Origin: Pseudisothecium myosuroides
Lineage: Eukaryota > Streptophyta > Bryopsida > Hypnales > Lembophyllaceae
Reading direction: 5' to 3'
NCBI GenBank assembly: GCA_951799445.1
Contig: OX637296.1
Span: forward strand, 13,454,001-13,518,000
Length of the DNA stretch: 64,000 nucleotides
This document shows positions 1-10,778 of the stretch, piece by piece (the stretch's first letter is position 1; every line of letters begins with the position of its first letter). Under the pieces are notes generated by a model. The model ran no database searches. It saw only the letters and a program-made list of their open reading frames with translations, and had not been told where the DNA came from. The position numbers and the translations under genes were made by a program.

Positions 1-731
1 GCAAGAAAGACCGGTCCTATTCCCGTCACAGTGAGACTCTCTTGTCATCTGCTATAACTTTTGAAGCATGAGTCCAATGAACATGAAACTTCAATTGAAC
101 ATGTCTAACTTGATGGTAATCAGATCCCTTATTTTTTAGAAATTAAAAAAAATCATTTTATATTTAAAAATCATTTTTGTTAATCTGTCACAAAATTAGA
201 TTTAGGGGTTTTTACTACGTTAGGAGTTCCCAAATTTTATAATCTGGAGCTGAAATTTTCATGGTCTATTTGCATATTAGGAAAGCATAGATATCTACCA
301 AAGGATATTTGAAAATATCTTATTTTATGTCCTCTACATGAGTGGAAACAACACTCCTATTGCGTGCAATTTTTGAACATTTAAGATGGTTCTAAGATCA
401 TTCTTTTGGTGAAATCTCATCACCCGGCATTGACTCTTCCCAAATGGCCAATATTTAGTTTTTAGATTTTTTTTTTTTTACAAATTAAAATGTGAAACTA
501 CAGTGAGAGCACCTACTTTCATGAGCTTTTGCACTTTCCCAATTCTCCTACTTATAGAATTTTTCTATATTTTTCCTTCCTAGGGTACCTTCTTCTTAAA
601 GCTTTAAAAATATATACAGTAAACATATTTTTCAATTTTTTTTTCTAATTATAAAGTACTCCTTCCCCCGCCCCAAAATGAATACTATATAAAATGCTAC
701 AAAAAACGCACTGTCTTTTTTGCAATGATCC
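1..731. mobile_element. GGGTCATTGC-type TIR element, left end cut by window
   Basis: The window opens inside the left terminus (GCAAGAAAGACC) and the right terminus (TTGCAATGATCC) ends near 731. The interior matches 42404-43125 and, inverted, 34240-34990, which carry both complete ends. No coding capacity is visible. The target duplication cannot be checked because the left flank is missing. Confidence 0.6.
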
Positions 732-972
732 TTTGAAGATAGAAATTTGCATCTTTTGCATGACTGTATTCAAGGCATTCAAGCCACACAACCCATTCAA
801 CTAGTAATTTCAAGGATAACTGGGCATCATGCTAACATGATCTTCTAATGTTAGTTAGATTTTCTATTTGTAAACTTTAATCCAAAACACAAATTTATAA
901 ACCTTGCAATTACAATTTCCATTATAGTTTCTTATTTTGACAAAAAGACAATTTACACTTGCAAAGGGAAAA
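732..972. repeat. Left part of an interspersed non-coding repeat (copy 1)
   Basis: This AT-rich stretch recurs at about 43150-43390 and 22290-22380, recognisable by a shared CATCATGCTCACATGATCTTC-like segment. It resumes at 3119 after the 2.1-kb insertion 973-3118. The uninterrupted relative near 43375 (reading AATAGCAATATT) shows the insertion point. I see no gene in it. Confidence 0.5.
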
Positions 973-1052
973 CCATTAGAAAAAAACGGGGCCTCCAGAG
1001 GGCCGCTCCACAATCCTCCAAGGATCTTGCTGATTATTTTTTTTTTGCTTAA

Positions 1053-1976
1053 CCCCTAAAGTTCCTTGACTATGTTCTCACCAAAAATGCTCCAAAACTG
1101 CCATTTCTAGTACAAGTACCAAATTTTTGAAAAATATCATTTTTGGACACATATAACCTTAGGATCTTGTAGTACTCTAGTTTGAGAATATGTGAAAAAA
1201 AATTCAGAAATTTCCATTGTGTAGATTGGAAGATATTAGTGTTTGAAGTGGCAAAAGTCCTTTTTTTGGCCCTGCATAAAAGCGGGCAGCTGCACTTCAC
1301 AAGGTCAGATTATTATGAAAAAAATTCCAAAATGGTTGTGCTTCTTTGGATTCATTCTTCAAAGCACATTGGCTACATGCTTGAAATTTTTTAGATTATT
1401 TGGAATTGTACAACATATACAAAAAAAATAGTAAGTAGAAAGAAGTAGAGAATGGTTCAAAACACTAAATTGTTAAGAAGTTAATTATGGAATTGAAAAT
1501 GCCAATCCCAATGGTTTCAATGTTGTAATAAACAGTCTACATCCTACAATTTTATTTTTTTTGAAAAATATTGAAAATTGAGTAAAATAAACGACTTCAA
1601 AGTTTATTTTAGAGTAGACAATCCATAATTGCCCGCAAACTAAAAATCCTCATAACGTTTGACTCATTGATCAAAATGGAATGATTCAAAGGTTTCCACG
1701 TATATATAAATCTAATAAACCAATTTCAAATTTTTACTTTTGAAAAAAGTGATTTTTTCTGATCTGCCCAGACTGCTCGAGTTGAGAAACAAACAACATA
1801 TTAGGCCATAACTTTTGACTTGTATTTCCAAATGTCATGAAATTTGGTGCATACGAAAGATATTCCTTGTCCCTACCTTCTATAAAAATTTCAACTTAAA
1901 ATATGAAAATCTCCAGTTACACATACCTGCCCAAAATTTCTATATTGCCAAAAAACGCATGTTGGTCCTTTAGGGG
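1053..1976. mobile_element. TTAA-flanked element, CCCCTAAAG termini
   Basis: TTAA at 1049-1052 and at 1977-1980 flanks inverted termini CCCCTAAAGTTCC and GGTCCTTTAGGGG. The 924-bp body is about as long as, and closely related to, 52769-53684 and (inverted) 36329-37245. No transposase is encoded. The relative at 26160-26200 has a single TTAA where this element sits, which acts as an empty site. TTAA duplication plus CCC-starting termini resemble piggyBac; Kolobok and Sola3 also use TTAA. Confidence 0.75.
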
Positions 1977-2059
1977 TTAAATATTAATTTTTTCTCTATA
2001 CCCACTCACCTTATATTGCGATGTCAGATGCTTGGCAGTGGCTCAAAAATCGAGTACAA

Positions 2060-2359
2060 CATTAGAAAAAATCTGAGCCCTGCGGAGGGCCGTTAAGAAA
2101 ACTTGTTTCGACGCCCCGCAGTGCAATTACAGGAAAATAAAAAAATAATTTAAAAAAATATATATATGTATTAAAAAAATAAAAAAATATTTAAAAAATA
2201 CTGAAATCTGACATGTCGCTGACATGGCACAAGTAGTGCCACATCAGCTGCTGCCATTAAAAAATAATAAAAAATAAAAAACAGTTTTAATTCCTCTGCA
2301 ATTGCACCGGAGGGGTTGAGAACTCGCGGCCCTCCCTTGGCCTGAAATTTTTTGTAATG
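2060..2359. mobile_element. Short CATTAG-TIR MITE
   Basis: The termini are CATTAGAAAAAATCTGAGCC and TTTTTTGTAATG inverted, with inner GGAGGGCCG and CGGCCCTCCC. The centre is a low-complexity AAAAAATA tract. The same layout is seen at 14633-14916 and 51358-51632. It is non-coding. Confidence 0.65.
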
Positions 2360-3118
2360 AGTGTTATAAAATCAAGGTTAAAATACTTTGATGCACTTTA
2401 ACCTTGATTTTTTAAAACTTTGTATATGGATGCACTTAAATCAAATTGTGCAAAAGAAAACAAATGTCCAAAAATAGTCCAATGACTATTTACCATCCCA
2501 TTTTTTTGATGGCAATGTGCAAAACTCAGATCATTAACATTTGATGAGCATGTAGGGTGAAGAGGTTGCTTATATAGAGAAATGGATTGTCCACCATGGA
2601 TCCACAAAGGCTATGGGATAATTTAAAGATAATTCACTCATTGCTAAATAAATGAAGATATATATCTTACATACGTTGTTAATGCTATCACTATCCCACT
2701 TGCATAAAGAATTCTTCTTTTCATCTTTTAATTCACAAAACTAAATAAATGGTTATAGAAACTAATTGCCTTTGGCTACTAGCTTCAAAAGCCACTTAAT
2801 TTGGCTTAATTGGCTTATTTTGTTTCAAAAAAGCCAAGTTAACTGGCTTTTGAAGCTAGTAGCTTAGATAGCCACTTAATTTGATTTATTTAAAACAAAA
2901 TTGAACTTAATTTGTTTCAATTCAACACCGGCTATACAATTAAACACTTTGGATACATTTTATAGTCGCAAAAATAGTCATGGTTTGACTATTTTTGCAA
3001 ACGTCACACCAACTGATAATGCACTTTGGACCCTTTTCATAGCCTCCCTACCCATTGTTTAATAACTTGGTTTATCACTCCAAAGCAGCCCTTCAGAGGC
3101 TTGAGATTTCTTTTAATG

Positions 3119-3764
3119 ACATTAGCAATATTGAAGAATTTTTTTTTCTTGTACATACATGTTTATGTGTGGCAAAGTGGTTTGCATAAAAGTATTTCAA
3201 AATTAGTGTTTTATTTCCTAGCATCAAAATCTAAGTCCATTGTATGAACACAAAGACCATAGAATTTATTTATTAAGACTGTCATTAGTTGACCAAAAGC
3301 CACTTAAAGTTGGAAAATTGAACAATTTTAATTTATTTATTGAATATTTTATAATTTTTAAATGTACAAATACCAAAGTATTTGAAATTTTTCATTATCC
3401 TATTTTTGTGCATCACTTAAATTAAAGAATTTTTCAACAAGTACCTCTTCATTCCAATTGCCCTTGGTTCAAAAAAATGATTATTATTAGAAAGAAAGTT
3501 GAACCTTCAAGAAGTCATGAATTTAAGAGTGAATCAAATCAATTCCTGTCTACACCTCGTTAGTTCCCACGTCACTTCATGTACACCACATGGTTCAAGT
3601 ATGACCATGTTAGCTTGACATTATTTATTATATTATTAAAAATATTTATTAAAATATTGAAATATCATCTACTTATGTAAAAATGTCATTGGTACTCTAC
3701 ATCATTTTAATTTGCATCGCCACAAAGGAAAGCAACCTTATGGAGGGCTCAAATTTCTTGTAAC
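3119..3764. repeat. Right part of interspersed repeat copy 1
   Basis: This continues the repeat broken at 972. It matches 24035-24541 and 43390-44793, including a stretch around GTCATTGGTACTC and the terminal GGAGGGCTCAAATTTCTT, which is itself a CATTAG-family end. No gene is seen. Confidence 0.5.
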
Positions 3765-3768
3765 TTAA

Positions 3769-3919
3769 CCCTTAAAGGACATGATTTCCATGACTAAGGT
3801 ATTCACCAAAATTGCTCCCATTATTGAACCAATAGAACCAATAGGTGCATTCTTTATTTCTAAAGTAAAGAATAAAGTCATCCATCAACCACTTTTCTGC
3901 CTTAGCGTCCTTCAAGGGG
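3769..3919. mobile_element. Short TTAA-type MITE, about 150 bp
   Basis: TTAA at 3765-3768 precedes CCCTTAAAGGACATG. The right end GTCCTTCAAGGG is its inverse. The interior is the reverse complement of 54023-54165. The right-hand TTAA has decayed. Confidence 0.5.
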
Positions 3920-3947
3920 TGTATGATACTCTTCTAAGTTACAAGTA

Positions 3948-4112
3948 CAGTGCAATAGAACTTCTCTATTGTAATAGCCCCATGCTCAAAAAATTTTAAG
4001 AACTTCTCTGATGTGTTATTCCAGGATTGGGCCTAGTCCAGGACTAGAAAATCAATACTCCATCACTTTAGAGAGGTCACTGCTGTACAGAAGTTCACTT
4101 CAAGTTCTACTG
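3948..4112. mobile_element. Emigrant/pogo-like MITE in the 3' flank of peroxidase A
   Basis: A TA dinucleotide at 3946-3947 and at 4113-4114 flanks CAGTGCAATAGAACTTCTC on the left and GTTCTACTG on the right. The same ends and subterminal GGATTGGGCC-like motif appear in the larger element 32878-33635. The corresponding 3' flanks of peroxidases B (about 30050) and C (about 44845) lack the insertion. Confidence 0.6.
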
Positions 4113-4114
4113 TA

Positions 4115-4928
4115 CCATCAATGAAAGTGTGACAAGTCGGTTACAGGATATTTCAGAATTGTTGTTTTTGAGAAGATCATAAAAGACGCTGCCAAGATTC
4201 CGAATCAAGAGCAATAACTTGGATTTTATAATCTCGTTGCCCTCGTGGGGTTCCCGTTTTCTCAAATGCGCGATACATCTTCGAAACTGCCTGCTCAGTC
4301 CCAGTCACGTAGGCTGAAGATCGACATCGAGGACGGTAATCGACCAGGTCTTAATGTTCAATTCTTATCACTAAAGTTTACATGTTGCCAAAAATTCTCT
4401 ACAGCAAAATAACCCTTCCAGCCCAGCTTCAAATTCCGGACTGCCTCTGGGAGCTACTGTAGCTACATACGTGCTGACCAATTCAATGGAGATTCACAAT
4501 CGACAGAAGGAGTTCCCTTGCTTGGAGAGCAGATTACAGTTTTTCAGAATTACAAAGACACAAACTGAACGCGTTGAACACGTCTTAAAATCGCGCTTCA
4601 GAAGCAACGTCAATTAATTTCTTAAAATTTCGTATAATGGCGCAGTGAACTGGGTGGAAATCCTAGCTCAGAGGTCCACAATGTTGTGATGAAATGCCAC
4701 TTGCATATGAATTTGCCCAAGCTAGTGCAAATTAATGTCCAAATGGCGATTGGAATACCGTCAATGTAACGGAATCGTCGTCTAACTGCTCAATAAATCT
4801 GTACAAGCTAGGGATCGAGTCAGTGAGCCACTGACTAGTCGATCCCATCATTAATTCCCATCAACAACTTGAATTTCCCTAACGGAGGACTTCCAATTTC
4901 TCTGGGATCCCTACAACGGAAAATTCAA
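4115..4928 (-). other. 3' flank of peroxidase A, conserved among copies
   Basis: About 0.7-0.8 kb downstream of the stop codon aligns with 30050-30779 (B) and 44830-45656 (C), with scattered indels. This marks the downstream edge of the duplicated unit. I did not find a convincing polyadenylation signal on the minus strand. No other gene is visible. Confidence 0.6.
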
Positions 4929-6447
4929 TTAAGCTGTTTCGCAAATGGCTCGGACAGTTCCAGATGTCAGTACGCCGATGCGTCCCATGGCCACCATGGA
5001 CGTGCCGAAATCGGCTCCAAAGGTGGTCGGAGAGGCCGCCAATGTGTTGACGCGGCCGCTGGTGCTGGCGTCGTTGCCGATTTCCTGGTCGATGCGGAGA
5101 ACGCCTCGGCTCGCCTGGAGCTTCCGGAAGTAGCTTGTGTCGAATTTGAACTCCGAATCCTCGTCCAGGGCGACGTTGGTGAGGTCGCCGCTCACGTTGG
5201 GACAGAGCGCCCGCAGCGTCGTTAAGTAGGTGGTGTCGAGACTGGGGTCGGGGAGGCCCGTGCCCTTGAAGTTGTACAAGCGGTCCACGAAGAACTGGCA
5301 CTGGGTGACGCCCACTGTGTGTGCACCTGCATCTCCAATTCCAAATTCTCGATCAGTCCATGTTCAATAAAACTTCATCACAAGGGAGTTAAATTGAAGA
5401 GTTTAGTATCATGGTAATGAAACGAAGTTTACCACTTACGAGATGGTACTGGTTTCGATCGACATCATGCTAAACTCTTGCTTCATTTCCTCAAAGGTAA
5501 ACTCTTACAGCTCCCTTGTGTCATTTCATTCTCATATAACTCACTTTCATCGGTGCTTTATGGTACTTTGAGGCTGAGAAACATGCACTAGGATCAAAAA
5601 TCCTAATTTTATCCTCCTCTAGACCTCTACCAAAGCAAGATTCTTCGAGAATTGTAGACCTCCAAGATCTGATGGTCCCGATTTAGTGTGAGTTAGTCTC
5701 GGAAAGAGGGATACGTTCATTAGAGAGGGGAATTAATTACCGGTAAGGGTGACCATGTCTTCTTGTGTGAGACCAAGATCGGTGAAGAATGGAGTGGCTT
5801 CGGCGACGGTCATGTTTTGACTGGGTAACTTGATACTCGTTCCGGGGGCGGTGCCATCGAAGCGACCCGTTTCTGCACTGTAGGAAGCTCCACCAAGCTG
5901 CACAAACAGGACAGACTTTCATTAGTACTGTCAACGGGCTACTCAGACACATAAGGAGAATCGAAACTGAAAACTGATTGATACATGACATGCAATTTTA
6001 CGTTAAGCCGTGCTTGTACGTATTTTGCAATGGCAAGAGACGATTGCTCACAATTTCGACGGAGTCGCGAGCAGCAAGCGCAATGATGTCGGCACATGAA
6101 ACCACTCCAGGGCAACTGGCTTCCAGCTGAGACTTCGCATCGCTGATGACGCTGTAGCCTCTCACAGACAGGTTGGGCGGCGCCGTTTGTTCCGTGCCAG
6201 CACCAGTCAGGAGTATGGAAGCATCGCAGCCCTCCACGAAGCAGTCGTGGAAGTGCAAGCGGATGATACTAGCGGTGATGGTTCTGTCAGCGGAGGCAGC
6301 TGATTGCACCGCACTCTTCACAATCGATTCAGCGCTCCTGCACGAGGTGTCGTAGAATCCCACTTGCAGAGCTCCTTGGGTTCCATGAAACTGCAAAGAC
6401 GCGGCAATCAGAATGGTCGCGAGCTGCAACAACACTCGAGCTCCCAT
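4929..6447 (-). CDS. Class III secretory peroxidase, copy A (3 exons)
   Basis: The exons are complement(4929..5326, 5741..5897, 6052..6447): 951 nt, 316 residues plus TAA. Donors are GTGAGC and GTAATT; acceptors end TTTGTGCAG and GATGCAG. Intron 1 is 154 bp (phase 0), intron 2 is 414 bp (phase 1). The ATG at 6447 is chosen because it starts directly at a signal peptide (residues 1-25); an upstream in-frame ATG adds eight polar residues. Visible residues: distal Arg63 and His67 in RLHFHDCF, calcium ligands Asp68/Asp75/Ser77, Asn92, proximal His187 in TGAHTVG, and eight cysteines (36, 69, 74, 112, 118, 194, 226, 313) in family positions. By family, it is a haem enzyme of the secretory pathway or cell wall that oxidises phenolics with H2O2. 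It differs from copies B and C at 11 residues. Intron 2 carries about 250 bp absent from the other copies. It appears intact. Confidence 0.93.
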
Positions 6448-7212
6448 GTCGCACGTACCCTTTTCGCGCAAATTTCACTGGAGCTTGAATTAAACAGGGC
6501 GTAGTCGATCGAATCACGCGTCTGGAATCTAGTTACAGAAAACTTAGAGGAGGGCCGGATCGATGTCGATCAATCAAGCAAATTGGTCCTCGTCGATCTT
6601 CAGAGCAATTCAGCTAGCTAGGCGCCCACAGAGTACAGCTTGTAGTGCTGCAGCGTGATGGTTGAAGTTTAAACTTTGGATCGGAGTGCTGCTGGGATGC
6701 AAATCCAACTGGGGGATATCGCTCTATTTTTGAAGAGATTGATTCGCGAGCTAGTAATTGATTGCTGAACAATGCAAGCACTTCAAGCCAAGGTCGCAAT
6801 GTTGAACACCCAAGGTCGATCTGATAGTGCAAGTGACGAACTCTTCCCAGACGATCAACCTTTATACTCCAATCCATGGCGCGTTCCAAACGTTAACAGC
6901 ACTAGACACTCATCATTCGAATTCGCAGAAACTTCGGCAGCAAGGATCCCAGATCGATCGACGCCCACACACCGAATTTCAAACCGACAAATTACAGGAG
7001 GTTGCCAAATTCAAAAGCCGGGATCTGGGGTTGACCCTAGAGGATAAACAGATCGGCAGAAGCGCGGCAATGCCGCAGTCAGCAAAAGAGAAACCGTGAC
7101 TAGAGTCCCTTGCTAGCTCCGTTCGTCGGGCGTCGGGTGGAACCGAGTTACATGGAACGTACGTACAGTACAGCCAAAGCCAGCTAGCCTGACAGTGAGT
7201 GTGAGAGTTCGT
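6448..7212 (-). promoter_or_regulatory. Upstream region of peroxidase A with TATA box
   Basis: On the minus strand TATAAA (plus-strand 6861-6866, within GAGTATAAAGG) lies about 415 bp before the ATG. The same motif is at the same relative place in B (32450-32455) and C (47907-47912). If used, it implies a 5' leader near 390 nt. Homology to the B and C upstream regions stops at about 7212, at GTTCGTGAGC. Confidence 0.5.
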
Positions 7213-7247
7213 GAGCTGATGTAGCCGACCCATTTCCAACCTCTTAA

Positions 7248-7549
7248 GAGCATTCCCACCAATACCCTCCCAACTTGACATGCTCAGATTTTCCATCTAA
7301 TTTGGAAGGGCCCTCAATTTCCTTGTCCCTCACAGTTGCTCACCAAACACTCCCCATAAATAGTCAAAAGACCACTCATCAAGTAGCATAAAGGATAAAG
7401 CAATTAAACTTAGGATGAATAATGATTTCAAGGGCCAATTCTTGACACGCGAGGATTGAGTGTTCAAGAGAATCTTAGGAAGGGCCCGTAGCGCTTTTCA
7501 TCCAGTTTGAAGAGCGAGGGACCCAACGCGTGTACTGGTGGGAATGCTC
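7248..7549. mobile_element. PIF/Harbinger-like MITE
   Basis: Inverted termini GAGCATTCCCACCA and TGGTGGGAATGCTC are flanked by TAA on both sides (7245-7247 and 7550-7552). A 3-bp TWA duplication is the PIF/Harbinger signature. The 302-bp body is non-coding and directly abuts the end of the conserved peroxidase A upstream region. Confidence 0.65.
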
Positions 7550-7552
7550 TAA

Positions 7553-7982
7553 GCACCTACGCGAGTACGCATATCTGGAGCGTGGGTTTCTTGAGTGCGG
7601 AAATTTTCCTTTGTACAAAAATAGAGTTTGAAAGGATTCCATACTTTTTTATAATTTTATTTGTCAAAACATAATTACCTTGAATTTTTTAGGTGAAGGT
7701 TTTCGTCGACCCATATTGGTCATGTAGTCTTTCCTATTTTTGACCAAGGGTTGTGATTATGAGTTATCAAAGATACGTAACTCTTATTTATTTTCCTTTC
7801 TCTTTTATCTACAATGTATACAATGTTCAATTTTCTTTCTACCAATATTTGCGTAATATTTATAAATACCTTCTAAGTATGGTAGAAGGATAATTTGTTT
7901 TAAATGGACAATTGCTTCACACGTGGAAGACATAGAGAAGGACATGACTCCAAGGCTTCAAAGACTTATAAAGTGGATTGCT
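7553..7982. repeat. Interspersed repeat that hosts TTAA insertions
   Basis: The segment 7590-7740 resembles 54810-54960. The segment 7860-7982 (through ATGACTCCAAGGCTTCAAAG) recurs at 8670-8752, 20320-20430 and 36130-36220. It ends in a TTAA that was hit by an element here and at 8757. No gene is seen. Confidence 0.5.
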
Positions 7983-7986
7983 TTAA

Positions 7987-8668
7987 CCCCTCAAGGACCA
8001 AGGAGACTACTTTGGGTTTCTTGAGAACTTAGATAGTTTCTATTGACTTTATAATTTGGAATTTTTGCATGAATTTTTTAGGATGGATGCTACTCATCAA
8101 TTTGTTTTGTATAAATCTTTTAGAATGGATGCTAAACTTGTAGGATTCATTTCTGAATGCAATTTTTACAATTTTTCAAAAAAAAAGTTCTACATGGTTT
8201 AGTTTGCTTGCTAAACAATCTCACCATTGGGTTTAGTGCATTTTGATTCCATCTAAAAGATATTAGTATTTTAGATTTTCATTCTATCTCATATCTACTT
8301 CTATTTAACAAATAAGATTTTTTGAATTTTTATTTTTTCTTAGACTCTCAACTCAATTCTTCACTATAAATATTTAAAGTTTCAAACTTTGTAGTGCAAA
8401 AAATTAAAGTTCAGAAGGTTCAAAGTCAAATAATCTAGTCCCACAATGTACTGAAAAATTTATTTTTTTAACTTTAAACGCAAACATCTTGCAATCTGTG
8501 CGGTTAAAAATTCTAAAAAAAATTCCACACATTTTTATACTAGTTAGATGTAACAACCTATTGTTAGATGTGCGAAAAAAACAATCTTCAATTTTTTTTA
8601 CTCTTTGCTATAGAAATGGTAGTTTTGAGTGTTTTTTGGCAGAAAAAAAGGCCTTGGTCTTTTAGGGG
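7987..8668. mobile_element. TTAA-type element, about 0.68 kb
   Basis: TTAA at 7983-7986 precedes CCCCTCAAGGACCAAGG; the right end CCTTGGTCTTTTAGGGG is followed by a decayed TGAA. The right half matches 17543-18143 and inverted parts of 62701-63633. Non-coding. Confidence 0.65.
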
Positions 8669-8756
8669 TGAAATAGACAATATGCATCATGCATGGAAGA
8701 TGTAGAGCAGGTTATGACTCTAAGGCTTTGAAGATTTATAAAGTGGATTGCTTTAG

Positions 8757-9616
8757 CCTCTAAAGGACCAAAGAGACCACTCTTGGCTTTTTGAGAATTT
8801 GGACAACCTTTAATTACTTCATAATTTGGAATTTTTTCATGATTTTTTTAGAATGAATGCTATTCATCATAATTTAAGCATGAAGCTTTGTTTCATGTCT
8901 TTTTGATAAATATTGCAAAAGTTAGAAGGGATTTTTGATTTCAATGTCAAATTGGACAACAAAAAATATATTCTAAAAAAATATTAATTATTTTTTTGGA
9001 ATTGGATAGATTGATACCTATTTGAAAACATTTGAACCATTGAATTCCAAATAATGAAGTAAAAGTTATAATGAGTTTTATTTTGCAGGCAATGAAGGTA
9101 GTAAAAACATATAAGTCGTCTTTTTTTCTCAATTTTGAAAATTTTCAAAGAAAAATAAATATTAATTACTATTTACTAGAACATTCTCACCATTGGGATT
9201 TAATTTTTTTAATTTTTTGTACAAATTATTAGCAAATTAGTTTTTTCATTCATTTAGTACTACCTTCCTTTTCATAATTTTTTTGGTTGAATTTTTTTTC
9301 ATATGTTTTCAATTCATTTTTCAACATATTGACTAAAATGCACAAGTTATAGGACATTCGTGTTTTTTCCTAAAATTATTGAAAGACAAAACTTCACCTT
9401 TTGAAAGGGCTAGGAAAGCCTACATTTTGAAATTTAGCACATTGAACTTGCAATCGGTGGGGATATTCATTCTAAAATTTTGGGACAATGTACTTGAACA
9501 ATTTAATCAAAGGTTCCTGTAGTTGGATTTGTTAAAAATTAAATATTGATGAAGATTTAGAGATGAGTATTTTGAAGAGTAGTTTTGGGCCTCCAAACTG
9601 GTTGGTCCTTTACAAA
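8757..9616. mobile_element. TTAA-type element, degenerate ends
   Basis: The left end CCTCTAAAGGACCAAAGAG follows a decayed TTAG (8753-8756). The right end TTGGTCCTTTACAAA precedes TTAA at 9617-9620. The flank after it continues the host repeat seen uninterrupted at 20427-20450, which serves as the empty site. With the preceding copy it forms a tandem host-plus-element arrangement. Confidence 0.55.
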
Positions 9617-9620
9617 TTAA

Positions 9621-10778
9621 ACCAATTGCAAATCCAATTGAGTCAAAACATACTAGCTACATTTATCATAGAAAGCCAATCTCATATTGTCCATCATTAT
9701 AATGCCATGAAATAATAGAGTTTGAATGATCTTAGATTAGCATTCTACAATGACATGCTTTTCTAGAATTTGAAAGAAGTGGGTTACAATTGGCTTAGCC
9801 ACACAACCCATTCAAATAGTAGGCAACTTGGCATATGCTCACATGATCTTTATTTGTAGTCTCCAACCAAAAATACCAATTTATAACCCTTGAAATCACT
9901 GTTTCTAACTGTAGTGTCTTATTTTGACAAAAGACACATTTGGACCCAAGAAGTGTCCTCCAATGTTGATATTACTATGAAAATAATTGTCATATTCAAA
10001 GCGTACTTCTAGATTCAGAAAAGGTGGTATCATGGATGAAGTTGTCAAGTAGTGTAGGCAAGGACAGGCTAGAGGGAACAATGTGACAAATGTTATTTGA
10101 AGGGTGAATGTTTATCACTCATATATAGCAAGTTGACAATCCTTGCGAGTTTGAAATATTAGCATATTATTTTATTTAGATCAAGTACTTCTAGAATTGT
10201 GTCTAACATGCTTGTGGTTTAGGTGCTAGAAACAAAAATTGCAGTTGGCCTAACTTCCTCACAGGCCCAAAATTGTCATATTAGAGGATCTCGGATTGCA
10301 CATATTAGTAAACCATGCTAATCTTGAGATCTTAAATCACCTGAATTTACTCAAATATGGTAAGATCAACAATTTGTTTAGAAAAAAATCATACTACTTT
10401 AGCTGCATAGTTAAAATCATCCTTTAGTGATCCAATTTCAGGCAATGAAACCATCAAAATGTTCATGAAAATTAGTTTATAAATTTCTACCAAGAAAAAG
10501 AGAAGCTCATGCTCTTATTTAAAATCCCAAGCTTACTATAACAATCATCAGTGCCAATAAGGAGTGCCTTGCATCGTTGGGATCACAAGTTAGTCGTCAT
10601 GAGATTCTAGCAGCATGCAACAAGAGGGTAGTCTCTCAAAAGGGCTATGCTTCCAAGCAGCATTCTCAGAAGTGGCTAAATTTTGTTTGGTTACTAAAAA
10701 AATATTGGCCACGCTAAATCTCTATTTTGGAAATCTTGAAGAAAACCGAGATTTGAAAAAACTTACCAACTGAAACAT
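9621..10778. repeat. AT-rich repeat-derived sequence without a gene
   Basis: The first 350 bp match the host repeat at 20440-20580 and 37250-37420 and the repeat at 780-960. The rest (to 10778) is AT-rich with no long open frame and no recognised termini. Confidence 0.4.

Larger units (their letters stand above)
973..3118. mobile_element. CATTAG-TIR element containing two later insertions
   Basis: The termini are CATTAGAAAAAAACGGGGCC on the left and the inverse GAGATTTCTTTTAATG on the right, each with an inner GGAGGGC-type or CAGAGG motif followed by a CTCC-rich segment. It carries a TTAA element at 1053-1976 and a short CATTAG element at 2060-2359. Its backbone resembles 25464-27382. It holds two hairpins (2371-2408, arms ATCAAGGTTAAA; 2771-2869, arms around CTACTAGCTTCAAAAGCCA). 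It is non-coding. Confidence 0.5.

Noticed and set aside
2371..2408. Hairpin resembling a Helitron 3' end
   Set aside because: Not followed by CTRR at the expected distance and no matching TC start; it lies inside a CATTAG element.
4869..5225. Open frames on the plus strand opposite peroxidase exon 3 (also 30796-30984 and 46271-46459)
   Set aside because: They are antisense shadows of a GC-rich coding exon; the minus strand carries the spliced, family-matching gene.
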